Shown one piece after another: positions 16,108 through 26,187 of a stretch of DNA of 38,757 nucleotides. This DNA is from Aureispira sp. GTDB taxonomy: Bacteria > Bacteroidota > Bacteroidia > Chitinophagales > Saprospiraceae. Below the pieces are notes generated by a model. It was not told the origin of the DNA, searched no databases, and saw only the letters and a program-made list of their open reading frames with translations. The DNA is taken from NCBI GenBank assembly GCA_024222455.1, contig JAAEPD010000582.1, positions 1 to 38,757 on the forward strand, written 5' to 3'. The first letter of the stretch is position 1. Every line of letters starts with the position of its first letter. Both the position numbers and the translations under genes were made by a program.

Positions 16108-19100
16108 TTAAACCACTTCCTTTCTCTTTAGTTTACGCCATACCGCAAAAGCTCCAAATATAAATACACAAGCCCCCCCAAGCAATCCAAACTTCTGCCA
16201 CAAGCTGCCTTTCTGAGCTACCTCTATAGGCTGACTATCTCCTATTTGAATAAAGGGTGACCAAAAAGCAGGGTGTCCTGCTATTCCCTTAGCATTTTGG
16301 ATATAATCTAGTTTAGCTTGTCGCAAAGCTGCTGCTTTATTAGTACCTGTAGCTAGGTTTTTATACAAATCTTGCATTATCATAGAAGTTGCTTGATCAT
16401 TCACTTGCCACAGACTCACAATCAAACTAGGAGCACCTGCATACATAAAAGCTCTTGCCAATGAGGCTATACCATTGCCTGTCTCAAACTTTCCATAGCC
16501 TGTTTCGCAAGCAGAAAGTACGACCAACTCAGCATTCAATTCCATTTTAGAAATTTCATAAGCCTGCAAGAAATTGTTCTCTACACTATCCCCATTTTCT
16601 GTAAATGCTAAGCTTGATAATATTGGATTCTCAATATCCAACAAACCATGCATTGCCAGATGAATGATTCCATACTTCCTAGCATTTTGCTTAAACATCA
16701 CTTCATTGGCTTCTTTACCAAAAACAAATTCTCCATCAAATTTTTCAGATAACCCTTCTACCTCTTTTATAGCAGCAGGTAACGGTTTCAATACACCTCT
16801 TAATCTTTGATAGGCAGGTAATCTCAAGTCAACCTTGCTAGAATCTAATTTAATACTATAATCTGCTCCAATAGCTAGAATTTTATGATTATTCTCTTTT
16901 GGTTTTATTTCCTTATTTTCCTTCCATAAGGTCGCTGAATAGTTATAACTAATATTGTAATCCTTCATTAAGTAATGTAAATCACGGTAGCTAACTAAGG
17001 TATTCGAAGCCTCTTCTGCCAAAAAAGCTTCAAAGGGTAAATGGCCCAATTCACCATCAGTTACAATAATAAGTTCTTCAATATCTTTTTTGTCGTTTAA
17101 AGCTGGCTGCACTAAATTTTGATAAGCCCAATAAGCTTCTGTTGTATATTTTTCATAAGCTTCTTTAGGTTTAGAGGCCAACAATGCATAATTGCTCAAT
17201 ACCCATCGAAGTTTATCTACTCTATTAGCAAGTTTCTTTTTAGATATAGGCAATTTCAACAAGTCTATTTCAGATTTACTAATATAAAAAAGATAGATCA
17301 TTGAATCCACTACCACATATTCCAAAAAAGCTGCCCTATTATCTAATAGGTGCTGAATTTCCTCGATTTTGACAGTTTCAGATGAATATTTAAGTGCTGC
17401 ATGTTTAGGGTAATTTGCCTCTATATTCTCTTTAAAGTCATTCAATTTTATGGCTAAATCGTTGAATACAGACCTCAAACTATCTTCTTCCCTTTTAGAG
17501 AGTTTTTCTATCAGTCTAGCTTTTAACTCACTTGCTTTATTAAACAATGATTTTTCTTTTTGCACTAAAGAATCAGGTACCCCTCCAAAAGCATAAGCTT
17601 TATTGGTATTTATTGACTCTTGTAGCAAAACAGACTTTCCTTGTTCTGCAAAATCAAAAGCTTTAATAGGTTCTTTCTCATTTGAAATCTCCAAACCTCG
17701 CTCAAGCCACTCTGCACTACTTTTTAAGCTTCTCATTTTAGCCTCTGATGAGGGATATCCATTCCTGATTTTTTTTAAAAGCTGCAAAGCCAAATCTACT
17801 ATATAATATTTAGCCTTAACATCCCTATTCCTAGAGACTGACTTATAGAGTAGCTCCAATGTTACAATTGTATTTGCAATATGCCCAAGTGATTTATAAT
17901 CTACATTTGCCAAATGGTCCACCCAATCTTTGCTAACTTCCCATCCGATAGGTATTCCTGCATTAGCTTTTAGTGCTAAATGTATATACTTATTTGCTTC
18001 TTCATAGTTCTTGATAGCAATATTAACACCTACCAAGCTATTTAATGTTTTACCATAATTAATATTTTGGGTTTTCTCTGATTGTTCTTGCATTTTCTTA
18101 GACTCTATCCACGATGTTTTGGCCAACTCGTATTCTTCACCACCATAATAAACAACTGCCAAACTATTCAAAGATCTAAAATAATCAGAATGTTCTTTCC
18201 CTAGCAGTTTCAACCGGATTTGCATAGCTTTAAGAGCTGATTTTTTAGCCAACTCATGCTCTTTTAGTTGCACATACAAATGAGCTAAATTATCTAGAAT
18301 TATTGCATAATCAAGATTATCTTCCCCTTCTAAGGCATGCAGAATGTTTTTAGCCTTCAAATAAGCTTCCTTTGCTTCTTTGTATTTCTTCATATTAAAA
18401 TACACAGCAGCTATATTATTGAGTGTTACGAAAAATTTTAAATTATTAGTTCCTACCTTTTCGCTTTGGATACTCATAACTTCTAAATATAAAGAGAGAG
18501 CCTCTTCATAACGTCCAATATCATCCAACAAATGCCCTAAATTGCTTAATGCTGCAGCATACTCTAAAGAGTTTTCTCCTAACTTTTTTTTATCATTTGC
18601 TGCTCTAGCTAAATGAAATTGTTCTGCTTCTTCATATCGTCCCATAGATTGATAAACCCAAGCTAGATCACCAAGTACTATAGGGTATCGATAATCTGCC
18701 TGATCAAGATATTTGAGTATATCTATATGAAGCAACTCTGCTTTTTTGAAATCGTCAGTTTTTATATAAGAATCTGCTAAGTTTATTCTAGCAATACAAT
18801 AATTCAAATCATCTATTGGCGCTATTCTTTTCCGAATATTGACAACCTTTTGATAAGCTTCCGTTGCTTTTTTATATTGATTGAGTTTAGTGTAAGTATA
18901 ACCCAAGTTATTCAAAGTCATAAGGTATTCTTCATCCTCTTCTCCCAATAAGGTCAATTGCAAAGCAAGAATTTGCAAATAAAAAATTTTAGCCTGTTCA
19001 TAATCTTTTAAAAGCCAATAATACACATCTCCAATCCCAATCAAAGTCTTTGAATACTCTAAAGAATTAGGAATTTGTCGTTTTTGAATATGTTCTGCCT

Positions 19101-19404
19101 TATTGTAATAAAACATTGCTTTTTCTACATCATCATAAGCATAATCATAGGCTGTTCCTAAATTATAAGCCATACGTGCATATAAGGTGTCTTGATCACC
19201 CAATTGCTCTTTAGCTTTTGTCTCTGCTAACTGAGCATAAGGAATCATTTGTTCATAGTTTTCTTCATGGTACAACTGTTGGGTTATACGATCCAATTCA
19301 AGAATACTATACTTCGACAAAGTATCCTGTCCCCTCACTAAACCACTCATACTTAATAGCAATATCCAATATACTAAGCCTCTAATTCCGTTCTTCAAAA
19401 TCAC
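16108..19404 (-). CDS. Exported, membrane-anchored TPR-CHAT protease, copy B
   Basis: The 1,098-residue protein has the same layout as its neighbours: signal peptide (NGIRGLVYWILLLSMSGLVR, cleaved after GQ), 42-residue TPRs from about 60 to 510 (for example GRYEEALSLYLEVMSIQSEK), a helical linker, and a CHAT domain with H919 in HLAMHGLLD and C966 in LSACETGYG. The membrane helix near the end (LLGGACVFIFGAFAVW) carries the basic tail RKLKRKEVV. The tail and CHAT parts are much closer to copy C than to A or D. Only 47 bases separate it from the stop of copy C, without a visible promoter or terminator, so C and B are probably one transcript, ended by the hairpin at 16043-16078. Confidence 0.88.
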   Translation of the reverse strand: MILKNGIRGLVYWILLLSMSGLVRGQDTLSKYSILELDRITQQLYHEENYEQMIPYAQLAETKAKEQLGDQDTLYARMAYNLGTAYDYAYDDVEKAMFYYNKAEHIQKRQIPNSLEYSKTLIGIGDVYYWLLKDYEQAKIFYLQILALQLTLLGEEDEEYLMTLNNLGYTYTKLNQYKKATEAYQKVVNIRKRIAPIDDLNYCIARINLADSYIKTDDFKKAELLHIDILKYLDQADYRYPIVLGDLAWVYQSMGRYEEAEQFHLARAANDKKKLGENSLEYAAALSNLGHLLDDIGRYEEALSLYLEVMSIQSEKVGTNNLKFFVTLNNIAAVYFNMKKYKEAKEAYLKAKNILHALEGEDNLDYAIILDNLAHLYVQLKEHELAKKSALKAMQIRLKLLGKEHSDYFRSLNSLAVVYYGGEEYELAKTSWIESKKMQEQSEKTQNINYGKTLNSLVGVNIAIKNYEEANKYIHLALKANAGIPIGWEVSKDWVDHLANVDYKSLGHIANTIVTLELLYKSVSRNRDVKAKYYIVDLALQLLKKIRNGYPSSEAKMRSLKSSAEWLERGLEISNEKEPIKAFDFAEQGKSVLLQESINTNKAYAFGGVPDSLVQKEKSLFNKASELKARLIEKLSKREEDSLRSVFNDLAIKLNDFKENIEANYPKHAALKYSSETVKIEEIQHLLDNRAAFLEYVVVDSMIYLFYISKSEIDLLKLPISKKKLANRVDKLRWVLSNYALLASKPKEAYEKYTTEAYWAYQNLVQPALNDKKDIEELIIVTDGELGHLPFEAFLAEEASNTLVSYRDLHYLMKDYNISYNYSATLWKENKEIKPKENNHKILAIGADYSIKLDSSKVDLRLPAYQRLRGVLKPLPAAIKEVEGLSEKFDGEFVFGKEANEVMFKQNARKYGIIHLAMHGLLDIENPILSSLAFTENGDSVENNFLQAYEISKMELNAELVVLSACETGYGKFETGNGIASLARAFMYAGAPSLIVSLWQVNDQATSMIMQDLYKNLATGTNKAAALRQAKLDYIQNAKGIAGHPAFWSPFIQIGDSQPIEVAQKGSLWQKFGLLGGACVFIFGAFAVWRKLKRKEVV

Positions 19405-19451
19405 TTTTTTTTGTTAGTCCTCAATTTATCTATCCCCAATACAATTTAATC

Positions 19452-21764
19452 TTAAACAACTTCCTTTTTCTTTAGTTTACTCCATATTGCAAAAGCTCCA
19501 AACATAAAAATAAAAGCAGCTCCAATCAATCCCATTTTTTGCCACAAGCTTCCTTTTTGAGCTACCTCAACAGGTCGACTATCTCCCATTTGAATGAAAG
19601 GTGACCAAAAAGCAGGGTGCCCTGCTATTCCCCTAGCATTTTGAAGATAATTTAGTTTAGCCTGTCGCAAAGCTTCTGCTTTATTAGTACCCGTTGCTAG
19701 GTTTTGATACAAATCTTGCATTATCTTAGAAGTTGCTTGGTCATTAACCTGCCACAAGCTCACAATCAAACTTGGAGCGCCAGCATACATAAAGGCTCTT
19801 GCCAATGAGGCGATACCATTTCCTGTTTCAAATTTACCATAGCCTGTTTCACAAGCAGAAAGCACTACTAATTCTGCATTCAAATCCATTTTAGAAATTT
19901 CATAAGCTTGCAAAAAGTTGTTCTCTACACTATCCCCATTTTCTGTAAAAGCTAAACTAGACAGCATTTGATTTCTGTTATCTAAAAGACCATGCATAGC
20001 CAAATGAATAATTCCATATTCTCCTGCTTTTTGCTTAAACATAGCTTCATTAGCTGTTGCATCAAAAGCAAAATAGCCTTCAAATCTTTCTTGAAGCCCT
20101 TTCACTTCTTCTTCGGCAGCCGCTAATGGCTTCAATTGCTTTCTCAACTGCTTATAGGCAGGTAGCCTAGCTCCTAAAACATTAGGGTTAAACTCATAAT
20201 TAGCAGCTATACCAAGTATGTTATTATTAATTTGTTTAGAGAGGCTTTCTTTATTTTCTTTCCATAATGAGGCAGAATAGTTATAGCTAATTTGATAATC
20301 TTTTATCAAATAGTCTAAATCTGTATAATTAACAAAACTGGCAGGTGCTTCTTTTATCAAGAATGTTTCAAATGGCAAATGCCCTAAAACTCCATCAGGA
20401 ATAATAATAAGGTGCCGAATATTTGCTGATTTGACTAATACAGGCTCTAATATATTGGTATAAAACCAATGTGCTGAATTGCTATATTTAGTATAAACAA
20501 GATCATTGTCATTGGTTAATGCCATATAATTGCTCAGACTCCATCTAAGTTTATCAACTTTATCAACTAATGTTGTCTCCAAAATTGCTAACTCCACAAA
20601 TCGACTTTCTACTTTATCTATATAAAAAACATAAAGTGAAGAATCGTCTATAACATATTCTATCAATGCAGTTTGGTCTCCCAATAATTTTTGCACATCA
20701 CTAATAGCTAGATTGGTTTCTTTGTATTTAAGTTGGGCATATTTAGGAAAATCTCGTTCAACTCTATCTTTAAAAGCCTTAATATCCAAATTTAATTGAT
20801 TTAGCATTGTCCGAAAACTATCTTTTTGGTGTTTAGGTCGTTGCTCTAACAACTTTGCTCCAAGTTGACTTTGAGTTTTGTACAACAATTTTTCTTTCAA
20901 AGCTAAAGAATCTGGTAATGCCCCAAACTGATAGGCTTGTCGGCTATTAGAGGCTTCACCCAACAGCACTAACTTGTTTTGTTCTACAACCCTAAAAGCT
21001 TGATCTTTCTGGGTCTTTTTATTCAATGTTTTCAATTTGTAGTGCATCCAGTTATTGGATACTGTCAGCATACGCAGTTTATCCTTATTATGCGCAAATT
21101 CATCCCTATTCCTTTTCAAAAGAGTTAAAGTTAAATCAGCAAGAAGGCTTTGTTCATCTTTATTAGTCAACAACTGGCTGATTGTTTCTAAGGCATAAAT
21201 AGTAGCATTCATATGTTGATAAGAAGCATAATCTACTTGTGCTAAACTATTAACCCACTCCTGATTAATCTGCTCTCCTATATCAACCCTATTAACAGAC
21301 CTTATTCCCTCCATTAGCTTAGTTAAAGCAAGGTCTGGCTTTCCCATTTCTTTGTACAACCTAGCTAAACTAATAATAGTATTGGCATAATTAGGATGCT
21401 TTTTTCCATGTGTATTTACTGTTATATCTAAAGATTGTAGCAATAGTTCTTCTCCTGAACTATAGTTACCCATAACCTCATATAATCCAGCTAAATTTTC
21501 GAGTAGAGCAGAATAAGCAGAGTGCTCGTTCCCATAGATATTTTTATAAATATTTTTAGACTCTACAAGCAATTTTTCAGCCTCTTCATAACGTTGAGTT
21601 CTTTTGTATACTGCGCCCAAATTATTCAAGGCTAAAGCATAATCAGGATCGTTTTCCCCATATAATTCTGCATAAAGCCTTGCAACTTCCAACCCTAGTT
21701 TTTCGGCCTCATCATAACGTTTTAAATCTAAATACAGGTAGGCTAAATTATTCAAACTAGCCAT
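19452..21764 (-). CDS. TPR-CHAT protease copy C, 3' part in the -1 frame (TPRs, CHAT, membrane anchor)
   Basis: This open frame holds the remaining TPRs (for example KRYDEAEKLGLEVARLYAEL), the helical linker, the CHAT domain and the anchor of copy C. Numbered on the joined protein, the catalytic pair is H918 (HLAMHGLLDN) and C965 (LSACETGYG), and the end is the membrane helix GAAFIFMFGAFAIW with tail SKLKKKEVV. It has no signal peptide of its own and opens in the middle of a TPR, so it is not a natural independent gene, although the ATG at 21762-21764 lies 12 bases after an AGGAGGGAGG run and could be a restart site. The frame is open above the ATG to the slippery site at 21791-21797. Joined there to the 5' part, the product is 1,097 residues, the length of the other copies. 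Confidence 0.8.
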   Translation of the reverse strand: MASLNNLAYLYLDLKRYDEAEKLGLEVARLYAELYGENDPDYALALNNLGAVYKRTQRYEEAEKLLVESKNIYKNIYGNEHSAYSALLENLAGLYEVMGNYSSGEELLLQSLDITVNTHGKKHPNYANTIISLARLYKEMGKPDLALTKLMEGIRSVNRVDIGEQINQEWVNSLAQVDYASYQHMNATIYALETISQLLTNKDEQSLLADLTLTLLKRNRDEFAHNKDKLRMLTVSNNWMHYKLKTLNKKTQKDQAFRVVEQNKLVLLGEASNSRQAYQFGALPDSLALKEKLLYKTQSQLGAKLLEQRPKHQKDSFRTMLNQLNLDIKAFKDRVERDFPKYAQLKYKETNLAISDVQKLLGDQTALIEYVIDDSSLYVFYIDKVESRFVELAILETTLVDKVDKLRWSLSNYMALTNDNDLVYTKYSNSAHWFYTNILEPVLVKSANIRHLIIIPDGVLGHLPFETFLIKEAPASFVNYTDLDYLIKDYQISYNYSASLWKENKESLSKQINNNILGIAANYEFNPNVLGARLPAYKQLRKQLKPLAAAEEEVKGLQERFEGYFAFDATANEAMFKQKAGEYGIIHLAMHGLLDNRNQMLSSLAFTENGDSVENNFLQAYEISKMDLNAELVVLSACETGYGKFETGNGIASLARAFMYAGAPSLIVSLWQVNDQATSKIMQDLYQNLATGTNKAEALRQAKLNYLQNARGIAGHPAFWSPFIQMGDSRPVEVAQKGSLWQKMGLIGAAFIFMFGAFAIWSKLKKKEVV

Positions 21765-22744
21765 ATAAGTAGGATCATCCTCCCTCCTGCTTTTAAATAG
21801 ACATTCTTGGACTCTATAAACAATTGTTCAGCCTCTTCATAACGACCTAAATCCATATACAAAACAGCCAAATTATTCAAAGATAAGGCATGATCAATAT
21901 CTTCTTCATTAGTTAGGTGCTCACTTTTTTTATCATAAATAAATTTAACCTCTAAGTATAGTTTTTCAGCAGCCTCTAGGCGAGCCATATCGGTATAAAA
22001 ACCAGCTAAATTATTCAAAGTTACCAGATAACCAGGATGTTTTTTAGCATAAGCCTCAACATGTATTTTTTTAGCCTCTAAGTACAATTTTTCTACCTCC
22101 TCATACTTAGTTTCCATCTCCACATACAGATTTCCCAAATCATTCAATGATTCTGCATAAGCATGGTGATTTTGGCCATATTTTTCTCTATAGCCTTCCT
22201 TTATTTTAAGGTATAAAGATTCTGCTTTATCAAAACGTTTTGTTGATCTATATAAGTAAGCTAAATCACTTAGTACATAAATATGGTAAAGGTCCTCCTT
22301 CCTTTGTTTTTGTACAAAAATGGCTGCGCTCTTTTTGTACAAAGGTTCTGCTTCCTCAAATTCATCCCAATTATAATATAAAACCCCTGCTGTTTTCCAC
22401 AACGTTTCAGCATAAGCCATAGAGTTGGGTACCTGCTCTTTCTGAATAGCTCCTACTCTTGTATAAATGTCCATTGCTTTATCAGAATCACCCTCAGCAT
22501 AATCATAAAAATATCCCAAACTAAATAGCATCTTAGCATATAAGGTATCTTCTACACCATACAACTTCTTTGCCTTAGCTACTCCATATTCAGCATAAAC
22601 CAAGAGTTGCTCATAATCGTGAATTTCCTTATAAATATCAATAAAACTATCAATCTCATGAAGATCATAACGAGCCAAACTATCTTGTGCCTGTGCTCCA
22701 AAAGCCATCAAAATACAAATGAGACCGAGTATGTTTTTTTTCAT
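21752..22744 (-). CDS. TPR-CHAT protease copy C, 5' part in the zero frame (signal peptide, first TPRs)
   Basis: This frame supplies the signal peptide (KKNILGLICILMAFGAQAQ) and the first six or so TPRs (for example ARLEAAEKLYLEVKFIYDKK). It ends with 12 residues out of register (from AGGRMILL) and a TGA at 21752-21754, 330 residues in all, in the middle of a TPR. Without a frameshift it would make an exported TPR protein with no protease and no anchor. The frame change falls at or just after codon 318, at U UUA AAA. Causes may be a programmed -1 shift, a one-base loss in an A run, or a sequencing error; the sequence alone cannot decide. The gene starts 123 bases after the stop of copy D. Confidence 0.8.
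   Translation of the reverse strand: MKKNILGLICILMAFGAQAQDSLARYDLHEIDSFIDIYKEIHDYEQLLVYAEYGVAKAKKLYGVEDTLYAKMLFSLGYFYDYAEGDSDKAMDIYTRVGAIQKEQVPNSMAYAETLWKTAGVLYYNWDEFEEAEPLYKKSAAIFVQKQRKEDLYHIYVLSDLAYLYRSTKRFDKAESLYLKIKEGYREKYGQNHHAYAESLNDLGNLYVEMETKYEEVEKLYLEAKKIHVEAYAKKHPGYLVTLNNLAGFYTDMARLEAAEKLYLEVKFIYDKKSEHLTNEEDIDHALSLNNLAVLYMDLGRYEEAEQLFIESKNVYLKAGGRMILLIWLV
21791..21797 (-). other. U UUA AAA slippery heptamer at the frame switch of CHAT copy C
   Basis: The zero-frame codons read TAT TTA AAA GCA, so the heptamer T TTA AAA (complement of 21791-21797) is in exact X XXY YYZ phase. A -1 slip here gives SRREDDPTYMASLNN, which keeps the 11-residue spacing between the ESKN(I/V)Y and NLA(Y/G)LY parts of the TPR. 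A purine run AGGAGGGAGG follows directly. Possible downstream pairing is GGCTA with TAGCC, 12 bases apart. The heptamer is not rare in an AT-rich genome. Confidence 0.45.
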
Positions 22745-22867
22745 AAATCACTTCGAGTTTAATACTCTAAATATATAAGCAAATATTATCTATAGCACAC
22801 TAAATTCTTTCCAAGTTCTAATATATTAATCACCCCCAAAAACAGCGATCTATAATTATCTAATAAA

Positions 22868-25800
22868 TTATACTATTTCTCGTTTTCTAAAATTAATCCA
22901 AGCTATTATACTCAAAATCACTAATCCTAAAAGTACTGTTCCTCTAAACCACCATTTTGCAGCATCCCCTCCTTTGACAGCCACTTCAATAGGTCGACTA
23001 TCTCCTATTTGAACAAAAGGAGACCAAAAAGCAGGATGCCCATTAATTCCCTTGCTATTTCCTAGATAATTCAATTTTGCTTGCCTCAAAGCCTCTGCTT
23101 TATTCATACCTTTAGCTAAATTTTGATATAAATTTTGCATAATCATTGAGGTTGTTTGATCATTGACTTGCCACAGACTCACCACCATACTTGGCACACC
23201 TGCATACATAAAAGCTCTAGCCAAAGAAGCAACCCCATTTCCTCTTTCAAATTTCCCATAACCAGTTTCGCAAGCAGAAAGCACCACAAGAGCTGCATTC
23301 AAATTCATTTTAGAGATCTCATAAGCTTGCAAAAAATTATTATCTACACTATCTCCATCTTCTGTAAATGCTAAGCTCGAAAGCACCGCATTCTTATTAT
23401 TCAATAATCCATGCATAGCTAAATGAATAATCCCATACTCTCCTGCTTGTTTCTTAAACAATTTCTCTGTAGCAAGGTTATCAAACACAAAAGCACCTTC
23501 AAATTTCTCAGCCAATGCTTCCACCTCCTTTCGTGCAGCAGGCAAAGGTGCCAAAAACCCTCTAAGATGTTTATCTATAGGAGCTCTCACCATCAATTTA
23601 TCTTCTTCTACTGCATACTCATAATTAGCAGCTACACCTAAAATTTTTCCATTAATTTGAGTTTGTTTATGATCCTTACTTTCCTTCCATAAAGCAGCTG
23701 AATAATCATAACTAATCTGATATTTTTGAAGAAGATAGGGCAAGTTTTTATAGTCTAGTTCCTTTTCAGAAGCAAGATCCGTCAAGAATGTCTCAAAAGG
23801 CAAATGCCCTAATTTATCATCTGTCACAATAATCAAATGTTTGACAGCATCATCCCCCAACAAAGCTGGCTTAACTAATTTTTCATAAAACCAATATGCA
23901 TTCTTAGTATATTTGTGATAAGCACCTTGAGGGTCTTTGACTACAGCATTATAATTACTCAACATAGCATGGAACTGCCCAATTTGTTTATTCAACTCTA
24001 CTTTAGAAACAGGTAAAGTAACTAATTTAAGTAGCTTCTTATCCAAATAAAACACATAAACTGTTGAGTCGCCTACTACATATTCCAAAAATGCCGTTTC
24101 ATCATCTAATGTTTCTTGAATATCCATCACATTAGTTGTAGTCTGTTCATATTTTAACTTAGTGTATTTCGGAAATTTTTCCTCTATAGACTTCCTAAAT
24201 GCTTTGTGTTCAAAATTTAATTTATTCAGAATTTTTCTTAAACTATCTTTTTCTGATTTAGAATGTTTTTCGAGAAGTTTAGATTTAAACTCCGCTAATT
24301 TTTGTTGCATCAATTGTTCTTGTTGAACCAAAGAATCTGGCAATCCTCCAAAACTATAAGCTTTAGATGTTTTTGAGGCATCCATTAAGAGCACAGACTT
24401 GCTCAACTCTGAAAACCCAAATGCCTTTGCGACCTCTGTTTCTGAATTTAAGACCTCCAAGCTTCGCAATGTCCAATCTACAGCTTTAGTCAAAACCCTA
24501 AGCTTATCATTCTCATCAGAAAGATTATCTTTACTTGATTTCAATAATCTCATGGCTAAATCAACTATAATGACTTGCTCATCACGTTTTTTTTGAATAG
24601 CTAAAAGCTCATAAAGCAAATCCAATGTATTAATCATTTCCTCAAATGAAACATACTCGGTGACCTCTACCAATTGAGCACTCCAATCTTTATTAATAGT
24701 TTTATTGGCTGTTGCTATTCCACTATTTGCATTTACAATCTCTAAACCATAATTTAAAGCTTTATCATATTGCTTCATCTCTATATACATCAAAAGCATA
24801 TTATTTCCAGCTCCAATGTAGTTGATGTGCTGTTTACCAAATGCTTTTTCATAAACAGCTAATGCTTCCAAATACATGGGTTCTGCTTTTTCATACTGCT
24901 CTATATCTCTATAAAAACTTGCCACATTTCCTAAATCTAAAGCATAAGTAGGGTGCATTGTTCCCAATGTTTTTTTTGAAATCCCAAGAGCTTCTAAATA
25001 CATTAATTTTGCTCTTTCCTTATCTCCCATTGCCTCATATAGATAAGCTAAATTACTTATGGCCATGGCATAATAATAGTGATCTGTACCCAAAACATTC
25101 TCAAATATCTCCAAAGCCTGCTTATACAAAGGTTCTGCTTCTTTAAATCTCTCTGTAACATAGTACAAAGCAGCTAAATTGTTTAAATCTAGAGCATAGC
25201 TAGGGTCTTCCTCCCCCAAAACTACTTTATCTATAGCGATTGCCTGCTTATACAGAGGTTCTGCCTCTGCATAACGTCCTGTCTCATCATAAATTCCTGC
25301 TAAAGAATTTAATGTACTAGCATAGGTTTCGCTTTCTTCCCCTTCTGTCTCCTTAAAAATATCCATTGCTTGCAAGTACAATCTTTCCCCTTCCTCATAT
25401 TTTCCTATTTCTACATTCAGTGCTGCTAAATTGTTTAAATCGGTAGCATAATCAGGGTGGTTTGCCCCCAATACTTCCAAATCAATATCTGCTGCTTCCA
25501 AATACATAGCATTTGCCTCTAAATACCGTCCTACTGTTTGGTAAAAGAAACCTAAACAGTTAAGGTTATGTGCATAGATTGCATGTTTTTTCCCGAATAT
25601 ATCTTCACGAAGAGCTAATGCCTCCAAATACAAGGGTTCTACCTTTTCATACTTCCCTGTACTTTCATACAACGATGCCAAGCTATGAAGATTTTGAGCA
25701 TATGTAGCACTATGCTTAGCTAGTTTGCTATAAGCTGCTAGTGTCTTTAAATATAAGGTCTCTGCCTTTTCATACTCTTCAAAAGCATAATTATATATAT

Positions 25801-26158
25801 CGGCAATAGCACATAAGGTATTGTTATAATCCATAGAGGCAGGAACTAACTCTTCTTGTATAACAATAGCCTTTTCATAAATTTCCATTGCGGCTTCAAA
25901 CTCATATTGTGCATGCGTTAAACCTTGTCCCCAATGAAAATAAGTTCGAGCAGACAAGACATCTTTGGGTTCATTGCCTTCCATTCTTTTCATAGCCTCT
26001 TCTGCATATGGAAAAATCTCTTCATAATTCTCCATTCGCTGGAAACTCATACAAATACTATCCAATTCTATTAAAGAATATTGACTAAGATTTTCTTGAG
26101 CTGATAATGTATAGACTAATATAAATTTGGCTACAAATAAGCTTAATAATTGTTTCAT
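22868..26158 (-). CDS. Exported, membrane-anchored TPR-CHAT protease, copy D
   Basis: I choose the ATG at 26156-26158 because it gives KQLLSLFVAKFILVYTLSAQ, aligned with the start of copy A; an ATG two codons earlier also exists. The protein is 1,096 residues: signal peptide, 42-residue TPRs (for example KFEGAFVF is past them; a clear unit is ERFKEAEPLYKQALEIFENV), linker, CHAT domain with His in HLAMHGLLNN (residue 916) and Cys in LSACETGYG (963), then a membrane helix (GTVLLGLVILSIIAW) and tail INFRKREIV. It is plainly a near copy of A over its whole length, including its promoter and the terminator before it. It is the first gene of the array, downstream of the subtilisin gene; copy C follows after 123 bases. 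Confidence 0.88.
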   Translation of the reverse strand: MKQLLSLFVAKFILVYTLSAQENLSQYSLIELDSICMSFQRMENYEEIFPYAEEAMKRMEGNEPKDVLSARTYFHWGQGLTHAQYEFEAAMEIYEKAIVIQEELVPASMDYNNTLCAIADIYNYAFEEYEKAETLYLKTLAAYSKLAKHSATYAQNLHSLASLYESTGKYEKVEPLYLEALALREDIFGKKHAIYAHNLNCLGFFYQTVGRYLEANAMYLEAADIDLEVLGANHPDYATDLNNLAALNVEIGKYEEGERLYLQAMDIFKETEGEESETYASTLNSLAGIYDETGRYAEAEPLYKQAIAIDKVVLGEEDPSYALDLNNLAALYYVTERFKEAEPLYKQALEIFENVLGTDHYYYAMAISNLAYLYEAMGDKERAKLMYLEALGISKKTLGTMHPTYALDLGNVASFYRDIEQYEKAEPMYLEALAVYEKAFGKQHINYIGAGNNMLLMYIEMKQYDKALNYGLEIVNANSGIATANKTINKDWSAQLVEVTEYVSFEEMINTLDLLYELLAIQKKRDEQVIIVDLAMRLLKSSKDNLSDENDKLRVLTKAVDWTLRSLEVLNSETEVAKAFGFSELSKSVLLMDASKTSKAYSFGGLPDSLVQQEQLMQQKLAEFKSKLLEKHSKSEKDSLRKILNKLNFEHKAFRKSIEEKFPKYTKLKYEQTTTNVMDIQETLDDETAFLEYVVGDSTVYVFYLDKKLLKLVTLPVSKVELNKQIGQFHAMLSNYNAVVKDPQGAYHKYTKNAYWFYEKLVKPALLGDDAVKHLIIVTDDKLGHLPFETFLTDLASEKELDYKNLPYLLQKYQISYDYSAALWKESKDHKQTQINGKILGVAANYEYAVEEDKLMVRAPIDKHLRGFLAPLPAARKEVEALAEKFEGAFVFDNLATEKLFKKQAGEYGIIHLAMHGLLNNKNAVLSSLAFTEDGDSVDNNFLQAYEISKMNLNAALVVLSACETGYGKFERGNGVASLARAFMYAGVPSMVVSLWQVNDQTTSMIMQNLYQNLAKGMNKAEALRQAKLNYLGNSKGINGHPAFWSPFVQIGDSRPIEVAVKGGDAAKWWFRGTVLLGLVILSIIAWINFRKREIV

Positions 26159-26187
26159 GAACATAGGTTTAGTGTTTTGATAGTATT

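Noticed and set aside
19452-21764. The 3' part of CHAT copy C as an independent 770-residue gene
   Set aside because: It begins inside a TPR, has no signal peptide although it has a membrane anchor, and its frame is open and homologous above its first ATG. A restart behind the AGGAGGGAGG run cannot be fully excluded.
12690-26158. Craspase-type (CRISPR-linked) role of the TPR-CHAT proteins
   Set aside because: No Cas7-11/gRAMP-like gene, no other cas gene and no CRISPR array is present, and all four proteins carry signal peptides and membrane anchors.
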